Assembly: GCF_905147045.1 (NCBI RefSeq)
Contig: NC_065889.1
Coordinates: 2,237,001-2,301,000, forward strand
DNA: 64,000 bases
DNA from: Nymphalis io
Taxonomy: Eukaryota > Arthropoda > Insecta > Lepidoptera > Nymphalidae
Reading direction: 5' to 3'
The translations under genes were made by a program, and so were the position numbers. Shown one piece after another: positions 21,855 through 32,691 of this stretch (the stretch's first letter is position 1; every line of letters begins with the position of its first letter). A model generated the notes under the pieces. It was not told the origin of the DNA and ran no database searches. It saw only the letters and a list, made by a program, of their open reading frames with translations.

Positions 21855-22434
21855 AGGTGAAATATACATATATATTTAAAGTTATACATAATAAATAGCT
21901 TTACTGAATTAAGGCTTACCCAAATTTGAACCAACGATCATCAGCTTAGATTGACGAGTCCTACCTACTGCACCGTTTCGGTACTAACTTGTATACATAA
22001 ATTATTACATCAATTTACTGCTCAGCATTTAATTATAACTTAACGAACGTACATACACGCATAAATTTATGTATGGAATTATTATATAATATATTTAATT
22101 CAGACACGATTAAAATGATTAATTAATGTTTGTGTATATACAATTTTTATTTAAAAAAAAAGATCAAATATTCTCGTTCCGTACCGAAAGGTACATTGTC
22201 TAAAATTCAACAGTGGAATATTTGTAGGATGCTGTCTTGCAAAACTTTGGCGTTAAAGTTTTCAGACAATGCTCAGATGTTGCTTTCAAAGAAAAAAAAT
22301 ATTGTTAACATGAAAGTTAAGAATTATGTTATTTTCGGTTCAGAATCTTTTAAAACTAGTTTTACTTCCATCGTTAAATATAAAATTAAAATATTTTTCA
22401 TTCAAGTCGCCTCTTACAAGCCATTTTAAATCAT
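21855..22434. other. Anonymous AT-rich stretch
   Basis: A 99-codon frame (22130-22429, +) is Lys/Ser-rich with no recognised domain. Unsupported as a gene. Confidence 0.35.
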
Positions 22435-22530
22435 GTTGCTGGATTGAATTGAATTTAAAGAGCACCGAATTTAGATCCTATTGAGAAGAACCGACAAGAA
22501 ACTACTGAGTTTCACTTTTTCACGAATGAA
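22435..22530 (+). mobile_element. Possible LINE-tail fragment K3
   Basis: TTGAATTGAATTTAAAGAGC and GAAGAACCGACAAGAAACTA, CTGAGTTTCAC resemble the GAACCGGCAAGAAACTCAG words common near lepidopteran LINE tails. Weak. Confidence 0.35.
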
Positions 22531-22559
22531 ATGGAGAGAAATGAATTGATTTTTTCTAA

Positions 22560-23385
22560 CTTATGTGCAGGAATTAATATAAAAAATATGAATAAATGAA
22601 ATATCCATGCCTTGTGTAATAAATAATAAAGCCTTATCAAATGAATAGGAAAATATATATAGTTAAAGCTATATATATTTGTGGTGTTATGCCCTTAAGT
22701 ATGTTTCTATTAAATTGATTTAGTTTAATAGTCTAATGCTTTATAAGTTATATAAATATCTTAAAATAATATATAATTAATATATATGCTAATATATGCT
22801 TAAGTTTTTACTTCCACCTTAGTCAAAATTTGTGGTTTGGCCGTTTTATAAGAGTGACGCAGACACTCCATAACAGGCGGCAGATATTATACAATATGAA
22901 TTTAATTAAATAATACATTAAAAATAATTAACTTATATTATATACGATATATCTAAGATTTAACACAGGTTATTTAATACGGCCTAGACGTGATTATACT
23001 ATTTCATACGCAATTTGTGTTATATTATTCGCAGTATTTAAAAAATTACCAGGAAGTCCCTGGTTTTGTCAACAAAATAGTACAACAGTGTCCTCTCGAA
23101 AGCACTAATTGCACTTCAAAATGTGAAACCAAAAAAAATTACAAAAATAAATTCGAAATTAACGTATATATATTTAATGCTCAAAGTAATATTAAACGTA
23201 ATGACTAATTAATATCTGAACGCGCACCTAATTATCGTTTGATTCACACGAAATTTAATATTTAATTGATTAAAATCAAGCATCTATTAAGCTATTATGA
23301 ATATTCTACTATATATATAAATCCAATTACTGTTTTTAGTATGAAGTACTTACTAATTTTATTAAAACTATGGTTAACATACAAC
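22560..23385. other. Anonymous AT-rich stretch
   Basis: Very AT-rich; nothing recognised. Confidence 0.45.
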
Positions 23386-23387
23386 AG

Positions 23388-23582
23388 GCTCGAGGTCACT
23401 CAAGAGCAAAGGGTTATGCTCAGAGTTTATCTGCGAGAGCGAAATGATGAAATCCGCAAGCGAACCAAAGTGACATAGCACGAAGAATTGCTAAATTGAA
23501 GTAGCAGTGGTCGGGGAACATCGCTCGCAGAACTGAGAGGGAGGTCTTTGCCCAGCAGTGGACGTTATCCAGCTGATATGAT
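23388..23582 (+). pseudogene. RTE-type LINE C-terminal remnant
   Basis: Recognisable pieces of the same RTE protein end as at 3.3 kb: QEQRVML-V-L, ERNDEIRKRTKVT, then after a frame break RRIAKLK, QW-GNIARRTE and, past an internal deletion, VFAQQWT close to the stop. Multiple stops and frameshifts; not functional. Confidence 0.8.
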
Positions 23583-23717
23583 GACGATTATTAAAATAAA
23601 ATATTATTTGAAATAACAATAGAACAGTCATAGTTTCAACTGTAGAAACAATAGTTATACAATTATATACCTAATTGTAGCAACAAGTGCTGAGATTTTT
23701 TCATATATATTATGATT

Positions 23718-23805
23718 TGTCTCTTTCTGTAATTATTGATTTGACAATCGAAAAAAGAAGACACAGCATAGTTTACTAATCACTCGCAAAACAACGTTTA
23801 TAAGT
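23718..23805 (+). repeat. Short dispersed repeat G, copy 2
   Basis: TTGTCTCTTTCTGTAATTAT, TGATTTGACAATCG, AAAAAAGAAGACACAGCATA, GTTTACTAATCACTCGC, AAAACAACGTTTATAAGTAA. This is the clearest copy of the family. Confidence 0.5.
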
Positions 23806-23984
23806 AAATGTGCTTGTTGCAGGATGGAAAAGTCTTTCATGATTTTTAAACTAAATGGCAAAATATTAAGGCAACTTTTGCTATTCTTTAAAAAAAACTC
23901 GAAATGTTAGAACGCATTATGCGACAGTGCCTATAATAATTATAAAATACAATTATAAATGCATCAAAATAGCGTATCGCCGTA

Positions 23985-24620
23985 AGTCGTCTTTCAAGAC
24001 CATACACACGCCCATTTTAGTGCGAACTGCATGCATCCGACGCGACGTTACAATCTAGTAATTTTTATTTGTTTTATAAACACGGCTTAAACAAATGTTT
24101 ATTTTCCAACTTGATAGGCTTGCTATAAATGTAATGTCCTTCTGTCAAGAAAATCGTAGTCTACGTTGAAAATTGCGGTTGTAAAATTAAAAAAATTGTC
24201 CGTCACGCCCCGCTCATTTGAAACGTCGAAATTCGTTCAAAAGAATGTATAATTGATATAAAGTAATAAATAAATAAAAGCATAGAGTTTCGTTAATTAA
24301 ATAAACAAAGTGTGTACACAGCGGCGGTGCCGAGGGGGCGGCAGAAACAGTGTCATACCGTTTACCGTCACGGCGTACGAGTCTTACCCCCAAGATACGT
24401 TACACGTCAAAAACCGACCAATTCACATCAGGTAGGACTACTGGTATGTGTTATTCGTAAAAAAACGTGAGATAGCGAATTATTTTTAATTTGATTAAAA
24501 AAAAAAACACAATATAAATTTCTTGCCCCTAATTCGAAGCGTTCTTTCTTAAGTCGTCAGCAACCTTGAAAAAAATAACCTCGCACCGCGTCGCGTCGTT
24601 TAGTAGATTTAGGTCACCGT
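23985..24620. promoter_or_regulatory. CpG-richer single-copy island, candidate regulatory DNA or 5' exon
   Basis: Clusters of CpG (CGACGCGACG 24039-24048, CCGTCACGCCCCGCTC, GCGGCGGTGCCGAGGGGGCG 24323-24342, CGTCACGGCGTACGAG, CGCACCGCGTCGCGTCG 24583-24599) stand out from AT-rich flanks and match no repeat family in the window. A CAG|GTAGGA word at 24428 could be a splice donor, and TTTAGGTCACCG near 24607 contains a nuclear-receptor half site. No coding frame. Function is inference. Confidence 0.3.
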
Positions 24621-24832
24621 CTAGCTTTATTTAGTTCTTACTGTGTAATCGTGGTCTTAATACTTAATAAGATTTGTTAAGTAAGTCTAATGAAAGTAAC
24701 ATTTTCTTTTTAAAAAAGGACGAGGTTTTTAATTTATTTATGTAACCAATTAACCTTTAAGCAACTTAAGGAAGAGAAAATAATTTTGTTGTTCTTATAT
24801 TTTTAATTCGTTAATGTGTATAGTTAATAATA

Positions 24833-24960
24833 AGATGGTTTAGTGGCTGTACCACGTGGATATTAATCAAATGTGGCAGGTTCAAGCGAAGTCACAGCCA
24901 CCTGACTTTTCATCTGCTTCACTTGTCTTCTCTGGTGTTGTTCTGTGAAATGAAACTTTT
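24833..24960 (+). mobile_element. Possible SINE-B-like relic
   Basis: GATGGTTTAGTGGCTGTACC, TGGCAGGTTCAAGCG, CAGCCACCTGACTTTTCATC and TGCTTCACTTGTCTTCTC suggest an A-box, a B-box and the ACTGAATTTTCATGTGCTT region of a SINE-B relative. Low identity. Confidence 0.35.
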
Positions 24961-26365
24961 TCGTCCCAGATAGGGTTACAATTTTACTGACGAATTACAT
25001 ACAATGTTTCTATATATCAGGTTTGAGTGGAATGTGTCGGAAGAAAAAATGTTTCGCTTCTTCATGTAAAAACCTTCAAAACCAAGTTGGAATTGACTTC
25101 AAATCGATTTTTCAATTTTTACTTGAAGCTGTTTTTGGAAAGCAAATAAATATTATATAAAAAATTATATGACAATAACTAATATAAGGCATTATTTTTA
25201 TACATATATATTATCTAGAAAATTCGATAGGCGCGCTAAGGCGGTTTTATTGCTTCCCTACTACCTTTGATGAGTAGGATTTTCGAACAAATAAGGGCTG
25301 TGTGTCATAAAGTCAATAGAAATATACGTATAATGAAGTGGCTCAGTGTAGTAGTTTGGTGTTATGTAGTATATAGTTATCAATTAGGGCTATCTAACAT
25401 AATGACGAAATACAACCGTTTAATGAATTGGGTCGACCACATTCTATGATCTAATACATCAGCGTAATTTTGGGTAAAAAGCCAATTTTTACCAATTAAT
25501 TGTAACTCGAAAGGCGATTACAGTTTAATGTAATGACGCAACAGTTTGTTGGAGGACTCCATTAAACAAAACTCCATCCCAACTGGTCCGAAATCGTTAT
25601 ATAAATTTAAATTTTTTACAAACGTTTCTTTTGAAACTGTTGGTTTTTACAAATATTTACTTTTACTATTTTTATGTATAAATGATCTTTATTTAAGAAT
25701 AATAATTATTTAAAATATAATAATAAAAAAGTTCCGTAAATGACCCACCGCTGGACTATAACCTTTTAAAAAAAAAAATGAAAACGCGGTTTCCCGGTTT
25801 CGAAACAGCAATCTGAAGTCAATATTCACGTGTTCTAACTAAAGAACTATCGCGGCTCTTATAAATGACAAATACATATCAAACAATTCATATTTGGAAC
25901 TATGCGGAAGTCACGAACTTGGTAAGTCAATCATAATTGCATCTGAAATCTGAAAATCGAAAATCGTGGTTGGTTTTGGACCACGATTGCGAGATATAGG
26001 GACAATAGAATTATCTATGATTGCGGCTAAAATCATAGTTTGAAGTCGGTTGACAACGAATATCTTTTAAGATATTCAACCCACGTAAAATCCTCATCAA
26101 CGTTTAACTCAAATATATTTCTATGACGCCTACACTAATAAAGGCGCCTCGTGGTGTTACGCCAAGGATATTTTCAGCTAAATGAATGTATAATATGTAT
26201 TTGGAGCTTACTAAATTAAGAATTCGTTGCTTCTACAAATTTCCCTTTGTAATTTACTCATGTTTATATTGTTTTTATTGTTTGTATTTTATCTGCTATT
26301 ATTATGTTTATAACCCTGATGTTACCGAATCTATGCTTGAATTTGTAACAAAAAGGACTTATAAA
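24961..26365. other. Anonymous AT-rich stretch
   Basis: Short frames at 25267-25449 and 26186-26368 have no recognised domain. Nothing supported. Confidence 0.4.
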
Positions 26366-26575
26366 TAACTAGTTACCGCCCGCATCTTCGCCTGTGTTTG
26401 GGAAGAGGGAGGAGAAGTGTTAGGTATAAAAAAGTAGCCTATGTCCTTTCTTAGGGTTCAAGCTTACTTCGTACGTAAATGTCATCAAATTCTGTTCAGT
26501 GGCTTAGCCGTGAAAGCGTAACAGACAGATAGAGTTACTTTCGCACTAATAATATTATATATTACTATCATAACT
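26366..26575 (-). mobile_element. Helitron-like repeat
   Basis: On the + strand it opens ACTAGTTACCGCCCGCATCT, TCGCCTGTG and continues AAGTAGCCTATGTCCTTTCT, TAGGGTTCAAGC, CATCAAATTCTGTTCAGTGG, CTTAGCCGTGAAAGCGTAAC, AGACAGATAGAGTTACTTTC, GCACTAATAATATTA. On the reverse strand it ends in CTAGT. This resembles the widespread Lep1-type non-autonomous Helitron or a similar repeat (from memory). It directly abuts SINE-D D3. Confidence 0.75.
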
Positions 26576-26593
26576 ATTAATTGAAACCTTGAG

Positions 26594-26978
26594 TGTCTCG
26601 TTGCTCTAGTGGCTTGATGTAAGGCCGCAGACCCGGAGGTCCTGGGTTCAATTCCCAGGTCGGGCCAATAAAAAGTTATTGGGTTTTTCTGTCAGAAAAT
26701 TCTCAGTAGCAGCCCGGAGTCGGAGTCGGAGGAAGTTGGAAGTGTTTACACTCTCGTGCCTCGGAAAGCACGTAAAGCCGTTGGCCCTGCGCCTGAACTG
26801 TTTCCGGTTGTGTCGGAATGCCATCCCATCGGATTATGAGAGTTAGGGAATAGAGAGTGCACCTGCGATTGCGCGTACACTTGTGCACTATAACATCTCC
26901 TACTTAGTTAGCTAATTTCTCTCGAGATTGGCCGCTGTGGCCGAAATCGGTCTGGAGGACATTATTATTATTATTATT
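26594..26978 (+). mobile_element. SINE-D copy D3, full length reference copy
   Basis: tRNA-like head GTCTCGTTGCTCTAGTGGCT, TGATGTAAGGCCGCAG, B-box GGGTTCAATTCCCAGG, then CAATAAAAAGTTATTGGG, CTCAGTAGCAGCCCGGAGTC, CGTAAAGCCGTTGG, CGCCTGAACTGTTTCCGGTT, CATCCCATCGGATTATGAG, GAGAGTGCACCTGCG, ACTATAACATCTCCT, CGAGATTGGCCGCTGTGGCC, GAAATCGGTCTGGAGGAC and an (ATT)n tail at 26961-26978. The most complete member in the window. Confidence 0.95.
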
Positions 26979-26979
26979 T

Positions 26980-27734
26980 ATTAATTCTAAAAATTAATCG
27001 CAGCGCATTTTAATCAACTAAATATCAGATAAATTCTAATAAATATTAGAATTTATCAGATCATAGATTTTTTACATTTCATTGTGTGTTACGAAATAAA
27101 TATATATCGCCCCAGTGTTCTTGAACGTTTTATCGACCCCTTCGTTGTACTCTGACCAGTACATAAACATTTGCCTAATATTTCAATCCAAGCAAGAAGA
27201 AGCATATCGTGTGGGCGCATTAATTCCGGTGGTCAACGAATATCTTATCGCGTCATTCCACACACAAAATAATTTGGCATATTGCCAGCGAAACTCGCTT
27301 AAAACGAAATGTTTCAATAAAACTGTTTTCGTTCCATAACTCGTTTTCAAATACTAAATCACTTAGCAACTTTCATTGAATTGTAAATGTAAAGCGAATT
27401 AACGATTAACGCACTTAGCTGCTTGAATGGGCGTGAAACCGCTGAATTTAACTTTCTTGATTACGGTACATGTATAAGTATATTTTGATATATTTATACT
27501 ATCGACAAGAAAACTTGGAACCATCGAGGTGGTCCAAGTTTTGTAATTTATTTCGGAAATATGCGCCGCAGTGCTTCATGAATTAAATCTTTGTTTGTTT
27601 GGAAATGGGAAATCAATTACTAAATTAAAACTTGTATCAAGATACTTTTTTGACGTGAATACTTCTAGAAATTACTTTGTTGTGTTTGAAATCTCTATTT
27701 AACTTATATATTTATTATTTACCTGTGAAACGGC
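26980..27734. other. Anonymous AT-rich stretch with a 10-bp hairpin
   Basis: AAAACTTGGA...TCCAAGTTTT forms a hairpin at about 27509-27542. The 74-codon frame at 27115-27339 is not recognised. No gene supported. Confidence 0.4.
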
Positions 27735-27838
27735 TATGTGCTTCTGGGAGAGTAGCACCCACACACCAATTATTCTATTTACTGTGCATTATTGTATTCC
27801 TTTTATAAGGGTGAGTGAGCCAGTGTAATTATATCAGG
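27735..27838 (+). mobile_element. SINE-A relic A10
   Basis: GAGAGTAGCACCCACACACC, TTATTGTATTCC, GGGTGAGTGAGCCAGTGTAA, TTA. Only the GTGAGTGAGCCAGTGTAATTA block is well kept. Confidence 0.7.
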
Positions 27839-28011
27839 AAAGTATTATTATACCAAAGTGCTTTTTTAAAAATGAATGGAAAGACGAGACGGACGTTACG
27901 AATGGATATTTGTACAAGGAGTAGAAAGATCGAAATAGAGATTTTTTCCAGGAAATCATGATGCCCATTGTGATTTAACGTATAATATAACGATTAAATT
28001 TTATTTAACAC

Positions 28012-28066
28012 GGAACACAATAATACTTGGCATTGCATTTCAGCGGTGGAATATCTGATGAGTGGG
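28012..28066 (-). mobile_element. SINE-A relic, 5' part
   Basis: CGGAACACAATAATACTTGG and GGTGGAATATCTGATGAGTG, GG match the reverse strand of the SINE-A 5' third, ending in a TATATA run. Confidence 0.75.
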
Positions 28067-28742
28067 TATATATATATGTGGATATATTGGTGGTTCGGTG
28101 TCTTACTACCAAGTAAGACACAGTATAGTATATATTTACATACAGACAGGTATTCCACGAGGCTAAGTACGTTTTTTTTGATAATACTGTTGAAGTATAA
28201 ATAACAAATTCATCTATTAATTTAAGATATTTTTATTTATAAGGGCCCGCTGAGATTTTTAACAAGATAGTACGCTTATCAGTCCGTCGCTCACAAAAGG
28301 CGAAGTGCATCTTCTGAAGAAACGATCGAAGTACCAATTAAAAGATAAGATGAGGAGAGCTATGGCCTCGTATATCAGTCCTTTTGTTATACGAACTACA
28401 ATAAAAGTAATTGATTTTTTCTTTAATATACAACGTATCACAATAAAATATTTCTCTTCTATTTCGACTTTTGTAACGAAATCTTTAATTATAATATTCG
28501 AGAGGAAATTAAACGTATCTCCATGAGTACCATGACAAACAGTTATCAGAGCAATGTAATGGTTGTTCGTATTTGTATACAGACACAGAGAAACAAACAA
28601 ATTAATTTAGGTGTATATTTGTTAAGGATTTCTTAATGTGGAAATAAAAAATATGCATACTTTGCTCTTAAATAAAACGTTTTCCTGACCGTCCTTTTGC
28701 CACGGTCACCTTCATATAAATCAATCTACGCAAGAGAAGTTA

Positions 28743-28860
28743 TAGTGCACAAATGCACAGATAAAGGTGCATTCGTAATATTCTGATGGGACAGCAAACC
28801 GACACTACCGGAGAGAGACTAGGTGGAGAATGACATAACGTGCTTTCTACAGCACAGACT
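28743..28860 (-). mobile_element. SINE-D fragment D8
   Basis: AGTGCACAAATGCACAGATA, AAGGTGCATTC, TCTGATGGGACAGCAAACCG, ACACTACCGGAGAGAGACTA and AACGTGCTTTC follow the reversed SINE-D middle. Confidence 0.7.
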
Positions 28861-29177
28861 TGTAGCAACTATAGCATTGGAATTACATAATTGGGGGATG
28901 AGTATTTCTCAAATGAAAATATCATAATATAATAATAGGCTCTTATAAGCTCTTCTGAGTCGTCAGACTAAACGATTACATTAAATGTAAAGCTACAATC
29001 AAATTACTACACCAAAGAGAATATTAAAATAATATATTTCTTAGATATTTCTAACTTATATAAGAAACCCAGTTATAAAAGTTTATCTTTACGATCTTAC
29101 GACAGGTAAATAATAATTGTGATTCAAACAAGATATTCTACTAGGATTATATATATTTAAATGTACCTTATTATTTA

Positions 29178-29505
29178 ATATTATTATTTATAGGAATTAT
29201 TCTCTCTAATTCGTGCTTCCCCCTTCCTTCTTAAGTCCACGCGAGCTGGTTCTCGATGTCACCGCCTAACTGTGACATCAATTCCATCGCGCACAAAGAA
29301 ATTTGGCAACTCCTTTCTTTGTCGCCTCTTACAACCCGGGTTCCTTCAAACGAGGCGTGAAGAGGCATCTTGCGGGCCGGCAAGGCGGGGACGGCTAGTA
29401 CAGAACATTCTTCCCGACTGTACTGGCCGTCGTCGTGTTTGGACTCTACTACCACTTACCATCAGGTGGAGTAGAGTCATTTGCCATCCCGGCGCTTATA
29501 AATAT
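29178..29505 (+). pseudogene. LINE 3' end F1 with ORF2 C-terminus
   Basis: A frame reading HRAQRNLATPFFVASYNPGS then FKRGVKRHLAGRQGGDG ends at a TAG (29396-29398). This is the C-terminus of a non-LTR reverse-transcriptase ORF that I recall from lepidopteran LINEs (Jockey/CR1 group, uncertain). The 3' UTR has TACTGGCCGTCGTCGTGTTT, GGACTCTA and ACCACTTACCATCAGGTGG (29451-29469), the last shared with SINE-A. It ends in ATAAATATATA. The upstream polymerase is missing. F2 at 45.7 kb is a second copy. Confidence 0.8.
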
Positions 29506-29587
29506 ATATACTATACTGCTTATTTTTTTAACTTTAAGGGTAACAAACAGTACATTAAACCTTAATAACTAACTGTACATAAAGGGG

Positions 29588-29627
<40 letters not shown>
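29588..29627. repeat. AT dinucleotide microsatellite
   Basis: About 38 bases of uninterrupted AT repeats. Confidence 0.95.
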
Positions 29628-29631
<4 letters not shown>

Positions 29632-30405
29632 AACAATAATTTTATATTGTTAATACTACTCATTAAAAGTCAAATTCTTTATCAAAACACATCGATACTA
29701 AATAATAAACGATTAAATCACTTTCTAAGTTCGTTTACTTTAAAAGTTTTACGAGTTTTTTGTCTCCTTTTTTCTCTTTATTCCCAAACGAGATTATTAA
29801 TTAATTAATTCTCATAACTTTGAATAATATAACAAAGTTTTTGGTTAAAATATCTGATATATATCAGAGGCGGTAATAAAAGTTAATAAGTATTAAACGA
29901 AGGTGCCTTAGGTTATATAAATGGTATGATTAAATATCGCTTCGATAAAAGGTTACCTACACTCAAACGTAAAACAAATACAAAAACCACTGTGTAATAA
30001 TAAGATTTATTAAAGAATAAATTGTATCTGGCAAAATTATTTAAACTCAGTCCCTTAAATTTTAGTAACAAGGGTTTGTTGCGAAACAAATTAAGTAATG
30101 AAAGCTGACATATTTGAGGCACGCAGCCAATTGAATAATTGTTATTATTATAACTAACTCTAAAACATGTACAGCTTTTGAAATTCGATCACGAACTTGT
30201 GATCTAAAACGTAATTTCGCTCTGATCGGTTTAATCTACAATAAATCAGTCTGTAATATATTAATTAGAAATGTGACCATTCTTATATTATGGGATAAAA
30301 TTTATTACAAAATGTAATGTAACCTGCAAAAATGTAGCGTAGTAGACGATGCACTTGATATTGACATTCTTATTAGCGGGGCTTAGTACTGGCTCATCTA
30401 GGTGG
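29628..30405. other. Anonymous AT-rich stretch
   Basis: No gene or recognised repeat. Confidence 0.45.
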
Positions 30406-30730
30406 GTCGTTTTTTTTAAATTTATTTTTTATTTTTTTAATGTCGGGCTTGAAGATCTCCATCTTTAAAATGGAGGCCCTCTTGTTACATGGTCCACGTC
30501 GTGGCCCCCTCGAGGGGCGCGTATCGCCGTCTAAGGAACGGTGATGGAAGTGAATGCCTGGATGAGATCAAGTCCTGACCCTGGAATTAAAAAGGAGCTG
30601 AGGTGCTCGCGATAGTGTAACGGCGAAGCCGTTTGAAGTTGGTGGAAGTCAGGGCGAGCGGCGACCGTCCAGGGACTGCGGAGGGCGAGCCAGGGCACCA
30701 TCCATCGAACCCTGATTCTTTTAATGTATG
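30406..30730 (-). mobile_element. GC-rich retroelement-like insert
   Basis: A T-rich left edge (30410-30440, consistent with a reversed poly-A tail) leads into GC-rich sequence: GGGCTTGAAGATCTCCATCT, AAAATGGAGGCCCTC, GTGGCCCCCTCGAGGGGCGC, AGGAACGGTGATGGAAG, AACGGCGAAGCCGTTTGAAG and GGCGAGCGGCGACCGTCCAG. Its composition is sharply unlike its flanks. Likely a LINE 3' UTR; clade not recognised. Confidence 0.5.
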
Positions 30731-31261
30731 TAATATGTACTGTAACAATTTTGAATACAATATAACATAATTTCAGAGTGTACATACTAAATGTTTCATT
30801 ATATATATATATCGATATGTGTACGCGTCAAATAGTGAAGTTGACTTCGTTCATTTTTATTAATCTATAATATATATGTATCCATAGAGTATGTAATTTA
30901 TCCCTTGTATACCAAGTTACAGAACTCCTATTAATACATTCAAATGTCTTTACAAGATTTCTAGTCTTCAAAGATAAACTTTATCCTTATCGGGCAGATT
31001 GTGCCGCACGTTTATAATATACATTTGAATATATACCCTAAGCAGACGTCTCGTTCTTTACGTGATTTGCTTTTGTTTTTATAAAGAATATCCACTGAAA
31101 AATAGATTTGCTAAAGCTATTCTCTTATCTGAGTCTTAGATTTACAATTATAAGAAAATGCCTACACTATCGAATTAAACCTTTGCAACAAATTACACAA
31201 ACGTGCTTATACTTTCAATTTAAATTACACAGCTAATTAATTAAAAAAGGAGGATTCTCTG

Positions 31262-31369
31262 TACGTATTATGTAACAAAAGTCCCACGCTGCGTTTGTCG
31301 GTTTGTCTGTGTGAACGCGATAAACTCAAAAAACTACGGAATGGATTTAGTCGGTTGCGGTTGTAACTA
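31262..31369 (+). mobile_element. Helitron-like element, left part (interrupted)
   Basis: GTCCCACGCTGCGTTTGTCG, GTTTGTCTGTGTGAACGCGA and TAAACTCAAAAAACTACGGA match the stereotyped lepidopteran repeat beginning GTCTGT-TGAACGCG--AATCTC. It is cut at 31369 by SINE-B B6 and resumes at 31758. Confidence 0.7.
31358..31369. repeat. Target-site duplication, left copy
   Basis: CGGTTGTAACTA here and CGGTTGTCACTA at 31758-31769 (11 of 12 identical) bracket SINE-B B6 exactly. Confidence 0.85.
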
Positions 31370-31757
31370 GCCGAGCCGAGATGGCCCAGTGGTAAGAACG
31401 CGTGAATCTTAACCGATGATCGTGGGTTCAAACCCGGGCAAGCAACACTGAATTTTCATGTGCTTAATTTGTGATTATAATTCATCTCGTGCCTTACGGT
31501 GAAAGAAAACATCGCGAGGAAACCTGCATGTGTCTAATTTAACTGAAATTCTGCCACATGTGTATTCCACCAACCCCCTTTACGGTGAAGGAAAACCTCG
31601 CGAGGAAACCTGCATGTACCTAATTTCACTGAAATTCTACCACATGTGTTTTCCACCAACCTACATTGGAGCAACGTGGTGGAAAAAGCTCCGAACCTTC
31701 TCCTCAAAAAGGGAGAAGAGGCCTTTAGCCCAGCAGTGGGACATGCGCAGGCTGGTA
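31370..31757 (+). mobile_element. SINE-B copy B6, full length, with internal duplication
   Basis: tRNA-like head GCCGAGCCGAGATGGCCCAG, TGGTAAGAACGCGTGAATCT, TAACCGATGATCGTGGGTTC (B-box GGGTTCAAACCC), then ACTGAATTTTCATGTGCTTA, ATTCATCTCGTGCC, GAGGAAACCTGCATGTG, CCACATGTGTATTCCACCAA, ACGTGGTGGAAAAAGCTCCG and GCCCAGCAGTGGGACATG. It looks like the Metulj SINE of Heliconius (from memory). An 86-bp segment is present twice. Perfect placement between target repeats makes this the reference copy. Confidence 0.95.
31494..31665 (+). repeat. 86-bp tandem duplication within SINE-B
   Basis: TTACGGTGAA(A/G)GAAAAC begins at 31494 and again at 31580. The two units run through GAGGAAACCTGCATG...CCACATGTGT-TTCCACCAAC and differ at roughly eight positions, so the duplication is old, near the age implied by the one mismatch in the 12-bp target repeat. 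Confidence 0.88.
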
Positions 31758-31982
31758 CGGTTGTCACTAATGGTCGGAGTGATTCATAAGCAAGGTTTGG
31801 GTGTAAAATTCATTAGATGACTGCTGAGCATCTCGGTAAAATCCATGACTGGAAGCTTTACTGCGTGTTTACGCAGCGCATGCCAGTAAGATTTTATATC
31901 ATAGTACATAATAGTTATAGATATTAACGTTTTATGCAGACCATTATTCTAATCGGGCAAAGCCGGGACGGGTAACTAGTTT
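31758..31982 (+). mobile_element. Helitron-like element, right part
   Basis: It continues after the SINE with GGTCGGAGTGATTCATAAGC, GTAAAATTCATTAGATGACT, and ends CGGGCAAAGCCGGGACGGGT, AACTAGT, the standard lepidopteran GGGCGAAGCC...CTAGT terminus. Confidence 0.75.
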
Positions 31983-32495
31983 ACTTATATAATTATTTAT
32001 TATCAAAAATTATATACACATTTTTTTTATTTTGCTATTAAGAATATTTTTATTTCTCATAATACCTATGCAAGTAGGTATGGTCAACGAAATTAAAAGC
32101 GTTTGTAGATTTAATTTGTTAATAATTTGGCATATGTGAAATTATTTTCTAAACTTTATTCCGAATCAAAATAAACAAAATAAAATAAAAAAAATACCAA
32201 ATAGATGTATATATATAATCAAGTTAATAAAATATTTTATAAGCTTCTCGTATACATATCACTACTGTAGAATATTTGATCGACTTCATATATAATTGTC
32301 CGTTCAAATGGAAATTCAACATAACTTCTAAGGTTAAATCAATTTCTATTATGTGAACTACATCTTATAAGACCATTGTGTTTGAACTTCACAATAAGGA
32401 ACATTACGTAAGTAATATGAAGTATAGGAAATAATATAAAAGCAATCATTTATTTAATAAATTTATCTAATATAGGTAGGGCAGATGGGCCATTT
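31983..32495. other. Anonymous AT-rich stretch
   Basis: Nothing recognised. Confidence 0.45.
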
Positions 32496-32497
32496 CA

Positions 32498-32690
32498 TTG
32501 GTCATCTTAGTATTGTCATATTCCGGTTCCAGAATGAGACAGCTTGTGTAACTACAGACCCAATTAGAGACATTACATCTTAGCTCCCAATATTGTAGCG
32601 ACATTGGCTATGTAAGAAATGGTTATTATTTTTTACAGCGCCAAAGTCTATAAGCGTTGGTGACCATTTGTTATTATGTAAATATGAATA
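32498..32690 (+). mobile_element. SINE-A relic A11
   Basis: TAGTATTGTCATATTCCGGT, TGAGACAGCTTGTGTAACTA, GACATTACATCTTAGCTCCC, GCGACATTGGCTATGTAAG and GCGTTGGTGACCATTTGTTA keep the family order at about three-quarters identity; an old copy. Confidence 0.8.
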
Positions 32691-32691
32691 A

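Noticed and set aside
22130..22429. 99-codon Lys-rich frame
   Set aside because: Composition reflects AT-rich codons; no domain, no flanking signals.
26594..26665. tRNA gene at the SINE-D head
   Set aside because: No proper acceptor stem or discriminator, and the sequence continues into a repeated SINE body.
31370..31445. tRNA gene at the SINE-B head
   Set aside because: It lies exactly between SINE target repeats and recurs in other truncated copies.
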